Shown: positions 9,860 through 20,460 of the stretch, piece by piece | Position numbering within the stretch: the first letter of the stretch is position 1 | Layout of the letters: every line of letters begins with the position of its first letter | NCBI RefSeq assembly: GCF_018219455.1 | Contig: NZ_CP056122.1 | Coordinates: 4,086,065-4,150,064, forward strand | DNA from: Moritella sp. 5 | GTDB taxonomy: Bacteria > Pseudomonadota > Gammaproteobacteria > Enterobacterales > Moritellaceae | Direction of reading: 5' to 3' | Length of the DNA: 64,000 nt | Translations under genes and position numbers: made by a program | Notes under the pieces: generated by a model | What the model saw: only the letters and a program-made list of their open reading frames with translations | Told to the model about the DNA's origin: nothing | The model's database searches: none

Positions 9860-11005
9860 TTAGGCTTTGCTTTTTTCCATACTCTTTTCCATCAACTCTA
9901 TAAAGTGATCGAAAAGTGGAGCTGCATCGTGTGGACCAGGACTTGCTTCAGGGTGACCTTGGAAGCTAAATGCGGCTTTATCAGTACGATGAATACCTTG
10001 TAAAGAGTCATCAAATAATGACTTGTGCGTCATTACTAGATTTTCAGGTAACGTTGTTTGATCTACCGCGAAACCATGATTTTGCGCCGTAATCATTACT
10101 ACGTCACGCTCCATGTCTTTTACAGGGTGGTTAGCACCGTGATGACCGAACTTCATTTTTAATGTTTTAGCACCACTTGCTAATGCAAGTAATTGGTGGC
10201 CTAAACAAATACCAAATACAGGAATATCTGTAGTCAAAATTTCTTTAATTGCTGTGATTGCATAATCACACGGTTCTGGATCACCAGGGCCGTTTGATAA
10301 GAACACACCATCCGGATTTAACGCGAGTACGTCTTTCGCAGGCGTTTGTGCAGGTACAACCGTTAGACGGCAGCCGCGATCAACTAACATACGTAAGATA
10401 TTGCGCTTAACACCATAATCATAAGCAACTACGTGGAAGCGAGAGTCTGTAGCATCAGCAGGTAAACCACCCATTAATGTCCAGCTACCCTGGTTCCATT
10501 CGTATGATTCTTTAACGGTCACTTCTTTCGCTAAATCCATGCCTTTTAAGCCAGGGAAAGCTTTAGCAAGTTCCAATGCGTGTGTTTCATCTAAGTTTTC
10601 ACCTGCGATGATACAACCCGCTTGCGCACCTTTTTCACGTAAAATACGTGTAAGTTTACGTGTATCAATATCAGCGATACCAACAACATTACGTTCTTTT
10701 AAATAGTCAGTGAGTGATTGTTGATTACGGAAGTTAGAAGTGATTAACGGAAGATCTCGAATGATTAGTCCACAAGCATGGACATCTGAAGACTCTGCAT
10801 CTTCATCATTTGTACCGGTGTTTCCGATATGTGGGTAAGTAAGAGTAACGATTTGGCGAGAATAGGAAGGATCGGTTAATATTTCTTGATAACCAGTCAT
10901 TGAAGTATTAAAAACCACTTCACCTACCGAATGACCTTCTGCACCGATAGACACACCACGGAAAACTGTTCCGTCTTCCAACACCAACAAGGCGATATTA
11001 CTCAA
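9860..11005 (-). CDS. carA: carbamoyl-phosphate synthase small chain
   Basis: This is the glutamine amidotransferase subunit that feeds ammonia to CarB. The N-terminal domain shows [18 protein letters not shown]; the class I amidotransferase domain has the nucleophile in [13 protein letters not shown] and the catalytic His-Glu in [11 protein letters not shown]. The frame is open from a TTG at 11017, but that TTG lies within the Shine-Dalgarno sequence itself. The TTG at 11005, five bases after GGAGG, places the protein start ([13 protein letters not shown]) where E. coli CarA starts, so I take it. Translation from TTG implies reduced initiation. Confidence 0.96.
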   Translation of the reverse strand: MSNIALLVLEDGTVFRGVSIGAEGHSVGEVVFNTSMTGYQEILTDPSYSRQIVTLTYPHIGNTGTNDEDAESSDVHACGLIIRDLPLITSNFRNQQSLTDYLKERNVVGIADIDTRKLTRILREKGAQAGCIIAGENLDETHALELAKAFPGLKGMDLAKEVTVKESYEWNQGSWTLMGGLPADATDSRFHVVAYDYGVKRNILRMLVDRGCRLTVVPAQTPAKDVLALNPDGVFLSNGPGDPEPCDYAITAIKEILTTDIPVFGICLGHQLLALASGAKTLKMKFGHHGANHPVKDMERDVVMITAQNHGFAVDQTTLPENLVMTHKSLFDDSLQGIHRTDKAAFSFQGHPEASPGPHDAAPLFDHFIELMEKSMEKSKA

Positions 11006-11062
11006 GACAACCTCCAAAAAATAGATAGAAAAATAATAAAATAAATCAACTATTTACCCCAG

Positions 11063-11114
11063 GCTGTCACACAGCATAGTAATTCGAGACTAAAAAAACA
11101 ACCTCTGAATTACT
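11063..11114 (-). promoter_or_regulatory. inverted repeats in the carA control region
   Basis: Between dapB and carA, AGTAATTC (11078-11085) and GAATTACT (11107-11114) form a perfect 8-base dyad. A small hairpin, GCTGT-CAC-ACAGC, lies at 11063-11075. The TGAATT-containing arm resembles half of an ArgR operator, and carAB operons are usually controlled by arginine and pyrimidines. I cannot say whether this is an operator or an RNA structure. Confidence 0.35.
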
Positions 11115-11188
11115 AAATTTTGGCAAATTCCGCGCATAATACAGAAAAAATAAATATTACGCAACGATTTTATTTTACGGTTTTGAAT

Positions 11189-12007
<819 letters not shown>

Positions 12008-12157
12008 CTAGACTTCTCCCTGTGTTTATCATTAATCAAATAGTTAAAGTACTCTGATGATAGCACTCCTAGAAACACATCAACAATGCTAACTTATACC
12101 AATTACATTAAATAAATATTCGGCTATTTACGGGATTGCTATCTTCTATTTTAGGCA

Positions 12158-12197
12158 TAAAAAAACCCGCTATTCTAACTGCTAGAATGCGGGTTTA
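12158..12197 (-). terminator. terminator downstream of the 36-residue ORF
   Basis: The stem AACCCGC...GCGGGTT, extended by ATTCTA/TAGAAT pairing, ends in seven T on the minus strand. It lies 20 bases past the stop of the small ORF at 12217-12327 and upstream of dapB, so it most simply ends a transcript of that ORF. Confidence 0.85.
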
Positions 12198-12216
12198 TTA
12201 TACTGAATATTAGCAA

Positions 12217-12327
12217 TCAACCGAAGATACCAAATAGGCCTACCCATAGGTGCATCGTCGGTATTGTTAAAAATACAATTAAAAATACTAATGCATATTT
12301 CCAGTTAAAATCGTTATATGTTGCCAT
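12217..12327 (-). CDS. 36-residue putative single-pass membrane peptide
   Basis: An ATG at 12327 opens 36 codons ending in TGA. The peptide starts MATYNDFNWKYALVF, continues as a hydrophobic segment of about 20 residues with a Pro-Thr-Met-His break, and ends LWVGLFGIFG. A dedicated rho-independent terminator 20 bases downstream and a long non-coding stretch upstream support a real gene; the Shine-Dalgarno sequence is weak (GGTAATGAG). I do not recognise the family. It could be a small subunit of a membrane complex, but nothing next to it indicates which. Confidence 0.55.
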   Translation of the reverse strand: MATYNDFNWKYALVFLIVFLTIPTMHLWVGLFGIFG

Positions 12328-12523
12328 TACTCATTACCCATTAATTGATCTAAATCAAAAATCATCTTACCTAAATAATAATGTCTCGGCAGCAACTATA
12401 TCAGCCGCCCCATAAATTTATCCCTTTATAGGTAGTGCCAATTTAGAGTTTCACGACTACGTGAATAACGGAGTTCATGAAAATGTAACACCAACGAATG
12501 AACTAAAAGCATATTTTAGACAT
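12328..12523. other. non-coding stretch between the small ORF and fklB
   Basis: No ORF or strong hairpin is visible. It should contain the promoter of the small minus-strand ORF, which I could not pinpoint. Confidence 0.4.
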
Positions 12524-12563
12524 AAAAAAACGCCTTACTCATATCGCTATGAGCAAGGCGTTT
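12524..12563 (-). terminator. terminator of fklB
   Basis: Stem AAACGCCTT-A-CTCATA with TATGAG-C-AAGGCGTTT, loop TCGC, is followed by a run of T on the minus strand, about 25 bases past the fklB stop. Confidence 0.9.
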
Positions 12564-12585
12564 AGCTAGTCTATAATAGGACTGA

Positions 12586-13203
12586 TTAGATGATGTCTAA
12601 TAGTTCTACTTCAAATACTAGTGCTTGGAATGGACCGATTGCAGCGCCTGCGCCCTGTTCGCCATAAGCAAGGTTGTGTGGGATAGATAGTTTGAATTTA
12701 TCACCAACGTTCATTAGTTGTAGTGCTTCAGTCCAACCAGCGATAACGCCGCCAACTGGGAATTCTGCAGGTTGACCACGTTCAACAGAGCTGTCAAATA
12801 CAGTACCGTCAGTTAGCATGCCATGGTAGTGAACACGTACTGTAGATTCTGCAGTTGGTTTTTGCTCGATGTCACCACGTGCGATAACTTCGTACTGTAG
12901 ACCAGATTCAGTTACAGTTACTTCTTCACGTTCTGAATTTTCAGATAAGAATTTTTCACCTTCAGCAGCAAAAATTTTAGATTTTTCAGCTTTTTCAGCT
13001 TCTAATTTTTCATGGATAAGTTTAAAAGCATCGTTTAGCTCTTCATTGCTCACTTTGCTTTCTAGGCCAGCGAACGCATCAGCAAGACCAGCTTGAACAG
13101 CTGAAATATCTAGACCTTCGAATGGGTTAGCTGCAAGCTGTTGACCCATTTGTAGACCAATACCGTAACTACCTTTTTGTTCACTTGTTGCAAATTCAGA
13201 CAT
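12586..13203 (-). CDS. fklB: FKBP-type peptidyl-prolyl isomerase, FklB type
   Basis: This prolyl cis-trans isomerase has an N-terminal dimerisation domain (about residues 1-95, helical, with YGIGLQMGQQL) and a C-terminal FKBP domain with VHYHGMLTDGTVFDSS, FPVGGVIAGWTEAL and IPHNLAYGEQGAG. The 205-206 residues match FKBP22/FklB. The frame is open back to 13287, but the ATG at 13203 starts the protein as in E. coli (MSEFATSEQKGSYGIG) and has GGAAG before it, so the 28 extra residues are rejected. FKBP22 proteins of cold-adapted marine bacteria are known to aid folding at low temperature. Confidence 0.95.
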   Translation of the reverse strand: MSEFATSEQKGSYGIGLQMGQQLAANPFEGLDISAVQAGLADAFAGLESKVSNEELNDAFKLIHEKLEAEKAEKSKIFAAEGEKFLSENSEREEVTVTESGLQYEVIARGDIEQKPTAESTVRVHYHGMLTDGTVFDSSVERGQPAEFPVGGVIAGWTEALQLMNVGDKFKLSIPHNLAYGEQGAGAAIGPFQALVFEVELLDII

Positions 13204-13348
13204 AATTAAACTTCCATAATTCTTAATGATAAACACAGTGACTGTGTTGCTTAAATAATTAGATATGGGCGATTTTTTTAAAAACAAGGGAATAAATAAA
13301 AATTTTATTCCTTAAACAATATTCGATATTTAATAAACACTAAAAGAC

Positions 13349-14281
13349 TTATTTATAGTTCAACAGTGCCGCACCACGCACGCCACCTTCACCACCAAAT
13401 TCAGCTTGTTTTAATGCAGGTAACTTCATATTACTAAATACATAAGCTGCCATTTTTTCAGGTAGTTTAGAATACAAAGCTTCAAAACGGGCTAAACCGC
13501 CACCGAATACCACAACATTAGGATCAAGGGCCATAATCAGACTCCCGAGCGCTGCGGCTAAAATATCTAAAAACACAGTCACAGTTTTAACGGCAACCAT
13601 TTCATTAGCTTCGTAAGCAGCAATAATATCGGGCCCCTTTAAGGCTTGCTCTTCATTACATGAACCGTCAATATGGATTTTATAATGCTTGTATAACGCA
13701 GCAAGGCCAGTGCCTGAACAATATGTTTCCAAACAAGAATGACCACCACAACCACAGTGGGTGACAGGTAGTTCAGGATAACGCTGCAACATAGTACCCG
13801 GGACCGCCATATGACCAAATTCACCAGCACCAAAATTGTGTCCTGACAAGATGGTTTTATTAATGCAGATCGCACCTCCTAAGCCAGTACCTAAAGTCAC
13901 TGCAATGGCAATTTCTGCGTCTTCAGCCGCTCCTTTATAACACTCCGATAACGCGAAACAATTAGCGTCATTTTGCACTTTTACATCACGACTAATACGT
14001 TTCTTTAAATCAGACTGCAAATCTTGCCCATGTAAGCTAGGTAAATTAGAGCAAATTAATGTATTCGTGTCAGGATCCATTACCCCAGGATAACCAATCC
14101 CGACGAGTCCTTTGCAATCGAACTTCTTGTCTGCTTTAAAAATAAAAGTATCGAGCGCATCGAGTAATTCTTCATAATCTTCGGTAGGTGCGGGGATCCG
14201 CTCATTAAAAACACATTCAAGTGCTGTGTTATATACCGAAAATTCTATCTTGGTACCGCCAATGTCAAAACCGTAATACAT
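13349..14281 (-). CDS. nagK: N-acetylglucosamine kinase (ROK family)
   Basis: NagK phosphorylates N-acetyl-D-glucosamine, salvaging amino sugars from chitin or cell-wall turnover. The 310-residue protein starts MYYGFDIGGTKIEFSVYN, the phosphate-binding loop of ROK kinases, and carries the zinc-binding ROK motif THCGCGGHSCLETYCSG and the EFGHM motif used for sugar binding. Length and both signatures agree with E. coli NagK. No neighbouring chitin genes are present. It is separated from fklB by 145 bases and is probably monocistronic. Confidence 0.95.
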   Translation of the reverse strand: MYYGFDIGGTKIEFSVYNTALECVFNERIPAPTEDYEELLDALDTFIFKADKKFDCKGLVGIGYPGVMDPDTNTLICSNLPSLHGQDLQSDLKKRISRDVKVQNDANCFALSECYKGAAEDAEIAIAVTLGTGLGGAICINKTILSGHNFGAGEFGHMAVPGTMLQRYPELPVTHCGCGGHSCLETYCSGTGLAALYKHYKIHIDGSCNEEQALKGPDIIAAYEANEMVAVKTVTVFLDILAAALGSLIMALDPNVVVFGGGLARFEALYSKLPEKMAAYVFSNMKLPALKQAEFGGEGGVRGAALLNYK

Positions 14282-14557
14282 TTAACCCCCATAACCGTTA
14301 AATAACAGCTAAATAATTGATGATATAGTCTTTTCCCAACTAATAATGAAAGTGTAATCAATTTCATACGAATAGGCAGCGTTATATCTATATAATCAAT
14401 CACACATCAACAATTTATTATATCTGCTGTAACCAGAAACACTGGATAACAAAATGAAATCAAGGACTGTTAATCGATATTACGCCAATTTAAGGGTTTG
14501 TAGTTACAGAAGATAAAGCTTAAAGTAACAGTAACAGCCCAAACTATAGACTTTAAA

Positions 14558-15280
14558 ATGCCGCAGCCTAAAAATAAATTCATCCGTTTTAACAGTATCA
14601 ATATAGGTAATGCTTTTGCTAAAGAAGCACAGTTAATAACCCAAATAAAGCAGGATGAATTAGAGCAATGTTTAATGTTATGGCAAGCAAAGACACCAAC
14701 ACTGGTATTACCGGCTGGGAATAAATGGCCTGAATCGAGTACGCTAAAGCAGGCGCTCGCAGAACAATATTGGCAGGTATTATCGAGACAAACAGGAGGC
14801 GCACCAGTTCCTCAATCCCCCGGCATCATCAACTTATCCCACATCTATATTTGGCCAGAAAAAACACCTTATTCTACGGTTACTGCTTATGAAAACCTGT
14901 GTTCTGTGCTAAATGACTTTTTTTCTCAATATGGATTAGAAAGTGGAGCGGCTGCAACCCCCTTCTCTTATTGCGATGGTGATTACAACTTAAATATTAA
15001 TGGCCGAAAAATTGTTGGTACTGCGCAACGTGTAATATTAAAAAAAGGCGGCCGTAAGATCGTTCTGGCGCAAGCATTTATATTAATAGATGCGCAGCTA
15101 GATGAATTAATTAAACCGGTCAATCTTTGTTATGGCATCCTAGGTAAAACACCATTAGTGAAGGCAAGTGCGCACACCTGTTTGTTTGAACACATTCAAG
15201 AACGCCCAAGTATAGATTCGATATATCAACAGCTAACTCAAGCATTTTTACGCAATACTTATTCGGTAGATAGCGATTGA
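14558..15280 (+). CDS. lipoate-protein ligase A-like protein
   Basis: The 240-residue protein belongs to the biotin/lipoate A/B ligase fold. RQTGGAPVPQSPGIINLS (residues 78-95) corresponds to the lipoyl-AMP loop RRxSGGGxVxHDxGNLN, with weaker conservation of the glycines. INGRKIVGTAQR places Lys151 where these enzymes have their catalytic lysine. It lacks the C-terminal accessory domain of E. coli LplA, so it could be a short lipoate ligase, an octanoyl/lipoyl transferase or a substrate-specific relative. It reads divergently from nagK and convergently to dnaJ; no lipoate genes are adjacent. Confidence 0.75.
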   Translation: MPQPKNKFIRFNSINIGNAFAKEAQLITQIKQDELEQCLMLWQAKTPTLVLPAGNKWPESSTLKQALAEQYWQVLSRQTGGAPVPQSPGIINLSHIYIWPEKTPYSTVTAYENLCSVLNDFFSQYGLESGAAATPFSYCDGDYNLNINGRKIVGTAQRVILKKGGRKIVLAQAFILIDAQLDELIKPVNLCYGILGKTPLVKASAHTCLFEHIQERPSIDSIYQQLTQAFLRNTYSVDSD

Positions 15281-15310
15281 GTCGTGAGTAGAAAATAATA
15301 ATAGAGGATA

Positions 15311-15339
15311 AAATAAAGCCGCAATAATAATTGCGGCTT
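15311..15339 (-). terminator. terminator of dnaJ
   Basis: Perfect stem AAGCCGCAAT/ATTGCGGCTT followed on the minus strand by TTATTTTA. It lies about 30 bases past the dnaJ stop; the plus-strand side lacks a T run. Confidence 0.85.
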
Positions 15340-15370
15340 AAGAATAACTAAACGCTCTAATCGAGTTTAA

Positions 15371-16498
15371 TTATTTTGTTAAATCATCAAAGAAGCTTTT
15401 AACACCGTCAAAAAAACCTTCTGACTTAGGCTTATGTTTCTTTGCTGACGCATTATTTAATGATGCTTCAAACTGTTGTAGTAAGTCTTTTTGTTCAGCA
15501 TTAAGCTTAACAGGCGTTTCAAGTGTTACTTTGCACAGTAAGTCACCCGTTGCACCGCCACGTACTGATTTCACGCCTTTACCACGTAAACGGAACATGC
15601 GACCAGTTTGCGTTTCAGCAGGTACTTTTAATTTAACGCGGCCATCTAAAGTCGGTACTTCGATTTCGCCACCGATACCAGCATGTGTAAAGCTAATTGG
15701 CACTTCACAATACAGGTTGCTGCCGTCACGCTCAAAGATCGCGTGTTGACGCACACTAACTTGCACATACAGATCACCAGATGGGGCACCCATATCGCCC
15801 GCTTCACCTTCGCCAGTTAAACGAATACGATCGCCAGTATCAACACCCGCTGGGATTGTTACTTTTAAATCTTTGCTACGTTCGTAACGGCCTTCACCAT
15901 GACATTTACGGCAAGGATCTTTAATGATTTTACCTTTACCATGACAGGTTGGGCATGCTTGGTTTACCGCAAAGAAACCTTGACGCATTTGAACTTGGCC
16001 TTGGCCATGACAAGTACTACAAGTTGTTGCTTTACTGCCTGACTTAGCACCAGAACCATTACATACTTCACAGTGACATTGGCTTGGGATACGAATCGTT
16101 TTGCTTACGCCACGAACCGCTTCTTCAAGCGTCAGTTCCATGTTATAACGCAGATCACTACCACGTGCAGCTCGCTGTTGACGACCTCGGCCACCGCCAC
16201 CGCCAAAGATGTCACCAAATACATCGCCAAAGATATCACCGAAGTCACCTTGACCACCGTGTCCGCCTTGTTGATTTACACCTGCATGTCCATATTGGTC
16301 ATAAGCCGCTTTTTTCTGTGCATCATTTAGCACTTCATAAGCTTCTTTAACTTCTTTGAATTGCTCTTCCATCGCTTTATCACCCTTCGTTCTATCAGGG
16401 TGAAATTTCATTGCAAGGCGTTTATAGGCCTTTTTAACATCTTTTTCGCTAGCGTCGCGTGATACGCCTAGCACTTCGTAATAATCGCGTTTTGACAT
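15371..16498 (-). CDS. dnaJ: molecular chaperone DnaJ (Hsp40)
   Basis: DnaJ delivers unfolded clients to DnaK and stimulates its ATPase. All domains are present in 375 residues: J domain with the HPD motif ([10 protein letters not shown]), glycine-rich linker ([20 protein letters not shown]), four CxxCxGxG zinc motifs ([36 protein letters not shown]) and the C-terminal client-binding domain. It follows dnaK by 95 bases with a hairpin in the gap, so it is probably cotranscribed from the dnaK heat-shock promoter at lower level. Confidence 0.99.
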   Translation of the reverse strand: MSKRDYYEVLGVSRDASEKDVKKAYKRLAMKFHPDRTKGDKAMEEQFKEVKEAYEVLNDAQKKAAYDQYGHAGVNQQGGHGGQGDFGDIFGDVFGDIFGGGGGRGRQQRAARGSDLRYNMELTLEEAVRGVSKTIRIPSQCHCEVCNGSGAKSGSKATTCSTCHGQGQVQMRQGFFAVNQACPTCHGKGKIIKDPCRKCHGEGRYERSKDLKVTIPAGVDTGDRIRLTGEGEAGDMGAPSGDLYVQVSVRQHAIFERDGSNLYCEVPISFTHAGIGGEIEVPTLDGRVKLKVPAETQTGRMFRLRGKGVKSVRGGATGDLLCKVTLETPVKLNAEQKDLLQQFEASLNNASAKKHKPKSEGFFDGVKSFFDDLTK

Positions 16499-16534
16499 AA
16501 TAATCAGCTTAAATTGGAATAATTTAGATACACG

Positions 16535-16563
16535 AAAGGCGTTGGTGAAGCACCAACGCCTTT
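16535..16563 (-). terminator. hairpin between dnaK and dnaJ
   Basis: A 13-base-pair perfect stem AAAGGCGTTGGTG/CACCAACGCCTTT with a 3-base loop lies between the genes. It ends in only three T, then CGTGT, so it is a weak terminator or a processing/stability hairpin that would lower dnaJ expression relative to dnaK. Confidence 0.7.
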
Positions 16564-16593
16564 GCTATTTAAAAACTAATAACTTAGGCGTTA

Positions 16594-18522
16594 TTATTTT
16601 TTGTCGTTTTTCACTTCTTCGAACTCAGCATCAACAACATCACCAGCAACATCTTTCTCTTGTGGTTGTTCTGCACCAGCTTCAGCGCCAGCTTGTTGTG
16701 CTTGAGCTTGCTGTTGAGCAATTTCCATCAATTTTTGAGCCGCTTCCATTAACGTTTGAGTTTTCGCTTCAATCGCTTCTTTGTCGTCGCCTTTAATTGC
16801 GGTTTCTAACTCAACAATAGCTGCTTCAATTTTTTCTTTTTCATCAGCAGGTAGTGCTTCACCAGCTTCTTCGATTTGCTTACGCGTACCGTGAACCATT
16901 GCATCAGCTTGGTTACGTGCTTGTACTAGCTCTTCGAATTTAGCATCTTCAGCAGAATTTGCTTCAGCATCACGTACCATTGCTTCTACTTCTTCATCAG
17001 AAAGACCTGAAGACGCTTGAATTGTGATTTTTTGTTCTTTACCCGTATCTTTATCAGTTGCAGATACGTGTAAAATACCATCAGCATCAATATCGAAAGT
17101 AACTTCAATTTGTGGAATACCACGTTGTGCAGGACGGATACCTTCTAGGTTGAATTGACCTAGTGAGTTGTTGTCTGCAGCACGTTTACGCTCACCTTGG
17201 ATTGCGTGAACTGTTACAGCAGCTTGGTTATCTTCAGCTGTTGAGAATGTTTGTGACGCTTTAGTCGGGATAGTTGTGTTTTTCTCGATAAGCTTAGTCA
17301 TAACACCACCCATAGTCTCAATACCCAGAGATAGAGGTGTAACATCTAGAAGAAGTACGTCTGTTTTGTCGCCAGAAAGTACTGCACCTTGAATCGCCGC
17401 GCCCATTGCAACTGCTTCATCAGGGTTAACGTCTTTACGCGCTTCTTTACCGAAGAATTCAGTAACAGCCGCTTGTACCATAGGCATACGAGTTTGACCA
17501 CCAACTAGGATGATGTCGTTAATGTCGCCAACAGCTAGGTCTGCATCTTGTAATGCAATACGTAGTGGTTCCATTGTAGCTTTAACTAGATCTTCTACTA
17601 GTGACTCTAATTTAGAACGAGTAACTTTGATGTTAAGGTGCTTAGGACCTGACGCATCAGCAGTGATGTAAGGTAGGTTCACATCAGTTTGTTGTGCTGA
17701 AGACAGTTCGATTTTCGCTTTTTCTGCAGCTTCTTTTAGGCGTTGCATTGCTAGCGGATCGTTTGTTAGGTCAAAGTTTTGTTCTTTTTTGAATTCAGCT
17801 ACTAGGTAGTTGATTAGGCGTGTATCGAAATCTTCACCACCTAAGTGCGTATCACCGTTAGTCGCTAATACTTCAAATGTTTTTTCGCCATCTAGCTCAT
17901 CGATTTCGATGATAGAGATATCGAATGTACCACCACCAAGGTCGTATACAGCAACAACGCTGTCGCCTTTAGCTGTGTTTACGCCATATGCGAATGCAGC
18001 AGCAGTTGGTTCGTTGATGATACGTTTAACATCAAGACCAGCAATACGACCAGCATCTTTCGTTGCTTGACGTTGTGAATCGTTAAAGTATGCAGGTACA
18101 GTGATTACTGCTTCTGTTACTGCTTCGCCTAAGTAGTCTTCAGCAGTTTTCTTCATTTTTTTCAAAACTTCAGCAGAAATTTGTGGCGGAGCCATCTTTT
18201 CGCCTTTAGCTTCAACCCATGCATCACCATTATCAGCTTTAACAATTTTGAAAGGCATGATTTTGATATCACGTTGAATCTCTTCATCTTCAAAACGACG
18301 GCCGATCATACGTTTGATTGCAAACAACGTGTTTTCAGGGTTCGTTACAGCTTGGCGTTTTGCAGGCTGACCAACTAAAGTTTCACCATCTGCACTATAA
18401 GCGATGATTGACGGAGTAGTACGATCACCTTCAGCATTCTCGATTACGCGAGCAGTGTCGCCATCTAAGATTGATACACAAGAGTTAGTTGTACCTAAAT
18501 CGATACCAATGATTTTACCCAT
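16594..18522 (-). CDS. dnaK: molecular chaperone DnaK (Hsp70)
   Basis: DnaK binds exposed hydrophobic peptides in an ATP-controlled cycle with DnaJ and GrpE. Its 642 residues comprise the actin-like ATPase ([16 protein letters not shown]; phosphate 2 motif [17 protein letters not shown]; adenosine motif [13 protein letters not shown]), the linker [18 protein letters not shown], the peptide-binding beta domain and the helical lid with a Gln/Ala-rich tail ending [15 protein letters not shown]. Full length. A sigma32-type promoter lies about 150 bases upstream. grpE is not adjacent. Confidence 0.99.
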   Translation of the reverse strand: MGKIIGIDLGTTNSCVSILDGDTARVIENAEGDRTTPSIIAYSADGETLVGQPAKRQAVTNPENTLFAIKRMIGRRFEDEEIQRDIKIMPFKIVKADNGDAWVEAKGEKMAPPQISAEVLKKMKKTAEDYLGEAVTEAVITVPAYFNDSQRQATKDAGRIAGLDVKRIINEPTAAAFAYGVNTAKGDSVVAVYDLGGGTFDISIIEIDELDGEKTFEVLATNGDTHLGGEDFDTRLINYLVAEFKKEQNFDLTNDPLAMQRLKEAAEKAKIELSSAQQTDVNLPYITADASGPKHLNIKVTRSKLESLVEDLVKATMEPLRIALQDADLAVGDINDIILVGGQTRMPMVQAAVTEFFGKEARKDVNPDEAVAMGAAIQGAVLSGDKTDVLLLDVTPLSLGIETMGGVMTKLIEKNTTIPTKASQTFSTAEDNQAAVTVHAIQGERKRAADNNSLGQFNLEGIRPAQRGIPQIEVTFDIDADGILHVSATDKDTGKEQKITIQASSGLSDEEVEAMVRDAEANSAEDAKFEELVQARNQADAMVHGTRKQIEEAGEALPADEKEKIEAAIVELETAIKGDDKEAIEAKTQTLMEAAQKLMEIAQQQAQAQQAGAEAGAEQPQEKDVAGDVVDAEFEEVKNDKK

Positions 18523-18669
18523 AATCGTAATTCTCCAATAAATACTTTCATTTACAAATTTGATACAGAATAGATGGTGACAGTTAAAAGCTATTTCAAG
18601 TCTATTAAAATACTTTTTCCATCACTGATAACCCGCGTCTTGCAAGGTTATCTCTGCGATTGAAAATAA

Positions 18670-18697
18670 ATATGGGGACAAAATAAGAGGCTTCAAG
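18670..18697 (-). promoter_or_regulatory. sigma32 heat-shock promoter of dnaK
   Basis: On the minus strand, CTTGAAG (-35; consensus CTTGAAA) is followed after 14 bases by CCCCATAT (-10; consensus CCCCATNT). Transcription should start near 18663, giving a leader of about 140 bases before the dnaK ATG. Confidence 0.85.
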
Positions 18698-18805
18698 CAG
18701 AAACGTGAATTAATTAAAAAAAAATTGAATATAATTACAAAAATAGACCTAAATATAGTTTAAAAAAGTTAATAACACCGCTATTTAAGTCAATCAACAC
18801 CTTAA

Positions 18806-19738
18806 TCATTCGATAATATACTTAGCTTTATCAATGACTTCACCAGATAACTCAATACCCATTCTGGCAGCAGCATCCAAATTAATGGAAAGTACGGGTT
18901 GAACAAGATAATTATCGGTGTGTAAGTCTTTCTTACCTTCAGCTAAGCGAACTAATAAATCAGCGGTATCCTTGCCTATTTGCACATAATCGATGTTATA
19001 GACAGCAAAAATACCTTTATTGATACTACTATGGTCCTCACCTATCAATGCAACGCTATTCCGTTCTGCAACTGTTACAACGTAGTTTAGGTCAGGCATA
19101 TCAGTAATGTGATAGGGCAAATATATCGCATCGACTTGTGGTGCGAGTACTCGAGCTGAAGATCTAAGTTCAGCACTACCATCAATATAATAATAAATAA
19201 CCTGTACACCATTTTGTTTTTGCTGCGCTAAAAGTTGAGCCACGTTAAAGGAATCAGTCGAGTTATTATCAATAATGACGCCTAAGATATTAATACCAGG
19301 CAATAATTTTTTAATAAAGTTAACATCATAATGCTCTATTAATTCATTGTGATGATGATTCTCATCCATACTACTCTTATCAAGATAAATATCGGTCGAT
19401 ACACCTTGCTGGCTAACCAAGGTAATAAAAGGTGTGTGCTGTGACATCGAAATAGTCATATTAACATCTGATAGCTGCGCCTGACTTTCATCCATCCACG
19501 TCAGGTTCGTACCCACGACATAACCTTGTCGAGTTAACTCCGATTGTAACCCTGATTGAACGTGTTCGACCACCATGCCAGAATCTAAAGCCGAGAGTCT
19601 GACTCGAAGCTGACTAGCTTGGCTTTCAAGGGAGAGTAAAGAAAGTAAAAGCATTAAAAATACGACTGATGGTATGCCAATATGCTGGTGTGATAGGTGT
19701 GATCGGTGTGATCGTTCCATGATATGACCTTCTCGCAT
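18806..19738 (-). CDS. ABC transporter substrate-binding-like protein (DUF534 type)
   Basis: The 310-residue protein has a signal peptide (hydrophobic VVFLMLLLSLLSL, then SQASQ) and a periplasmic-binding fold of the ABC_sub_bind (PF04392) type: GINILGVIIDNNSTDSFNVAQLLAQQKQNGVQV and VDAIYLPYHITDMPDL are characteristic. No permease or ATPase gene lies near. Two starts are possible, ATG 19738 (AAGGA upstream) and ATG 19720 (GAAGG upstream). The extreme N-terminus contains a 9-base tandem repeat (19687-19713) encoding SHR-SHL-SHQ. Ligand unknown; it may serve a sensor rather than a transporter. Confidence 0.75.
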   Translation of the reverse strand: MREGHIMERSHRSHLSHQHIGIPSVVFLMLLLSLLSLESQASQLRVRLSALDSGMVVEHVQSGLQSELTRQGYVVGTNLTWMDESQAQLSDVNMTISMSQHTPFITLVSQQGVSTDIYLDKSSMDENHHHNELIEHYDVNFIKKLLPGINILGVIIDNNSTDSFNVAQLLAQQKQNGVQVIYYYIDGSAELRSSARVLAPQVDAIYLPYHITDMPDLNYVVTVAERNSVALIGEDHSSINKGIFAVYNIDYVQIGKDTADLLVRLAEGKKDLHTDNYLVQPVLSINLDAAARMGIELSGEVIDKAKYIIE

Positions 19739-19809
19739 TATGCTTTCCTTAGCTATTTAATACTGTCGAGGTAAGGTAGTTAATTTAACACACAATCTTT
19801 TAATAAATA

Positions 19810-19825
19810 ATGTAATGCATCACAT
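19810..19825. promoter_or_regulatory. 16-base dyad upstream of cytochrome c'
   Basis: ATGTAATGCATCACAT is palindromic except for one base pair and lies about 90 bases before the cytochrome c' start. CRP/FNR-family and NsrR sites share parts of this pattern, and cytochrome c' genes are often nitric-oxide or oxygen regulated. Which protein binds cannot be told from sequence. Confidence 0.35.
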
Positions 19826-19912
19826 TTTCCCATGCCTAAAAATGAGTTACCATCAAGTACATAATAATAGATTATTGAGCAATGATCTTAACAATATAAA
19901 TAAGGAAGCAAT

Positions 19913-20374
19913 ATGTTCTGGAGCAAAACACTAAAGTTAGCCGGACTTACATCGCTAATGATGTTCACGACGGCACAAGCGGCAACGTTTGATAAACCTG
20001 AAACAGATATTAAATATCGTCAATCCGCATTAACCATGATCGCAATTAACTTTTCTGACATGGCTGATATGGTTAAAGGGAAGAAGGAATGGAATGATGA
20101 AACATTCCAGCTTCGTTCTGAACAGTTAGCACAACTGATTCCGATGGCTCAGCACGGTTTTAGTGCAAGCGATAGCCAAACTGGTGACACTAAAGCGAAA
20201 GCTGCAATCTGGACAGATGCCGATGGCTTTGCCGCTAAATTTAGCCAGTTTAATAAAGATGCACTATACTTAGCGACAGTTGCAAAAGAAGGTAATCGAG
20301 GTCAAATCAAAAAAGCATTTGGTCAAACAGCGAAAAACTGTAAGTCTTGTCATAGCGATTATAAACTTAAGTAA
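19913..20374 (+). CDS. cytochrome c'
   Basis: A 153-residue periplasmic c-type cytochrome. A signal peptide ends at TAQA|ATFDKPE. The four-helix bundle is closed by a C-terminal haem attachment motif CKSCH, as in class II cytochromes (cytochrome c'), which bind NO and protect against nitrosative stress. The length after signal removal (about 130 residues) fits. It is monocistronic, with AAGGAAG before the ATG and a strong terminator after it. A cytochrome b561 gene occurs 5 kb away, but they are not in one operon. Confidence 0.92.
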   Translation: MFWSKTLKLAGLTSLMMFTTAQAATFDKPETDIKYRQSALTMIAINFSDMADMVKGKKEWNDETFQLRSEQLAQLIPMAQHGFSASDSQTGDTKAKAAIWTDADGFAAKFSQFNKDALYLATVAKEGNRGQIKKAFGQTAKNCKSCHSDYKLK

Positions 20375-20387
20375 TAACGAATATAAT

Positions 20388-20430
20388 AAAGAAAGGCGAA
20401 CAAATGTATTTGTTCGCCTTTCTTTGTTTT
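20388..20430 (+). terminator. terminator of cytochrome c' gene
   Basis: A perfect stem of at least 16 base pairs, starting AAAGAAAGGCGAACAAAT and closing with its complement, is followed by TTTGTTTT. It also borders the convergent histidine kinase gene and could serve both. Confidence 0.9.
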
Positions 20431-20460
20431 AGCGCATTAATTCACACCAAAAATTAATGA

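Noticed and set aside
11006-11017. TTG start at 11017 for carA
   Set aside because: This codon overlaps the Shine-Dalgarno GGAGG that serves the TTG at 11005.
13204-13287. 28-residue N-terminal extension of FklB
   Set aside because: The internal ATG at 13203 has a good ribosome site and aligns with the known FKBP22 N-terminus; the extension is AT-rich and unlike a signal peptide.
19687-19713. Nine-base tandem repeat GGTGTGAT(A/C) as a phase-variation switch in the binding-protein gene
   Set aside because: The unit is a multiple of three, so copy changes keep the frame; it lies in the poorly conserved signal peptide start.
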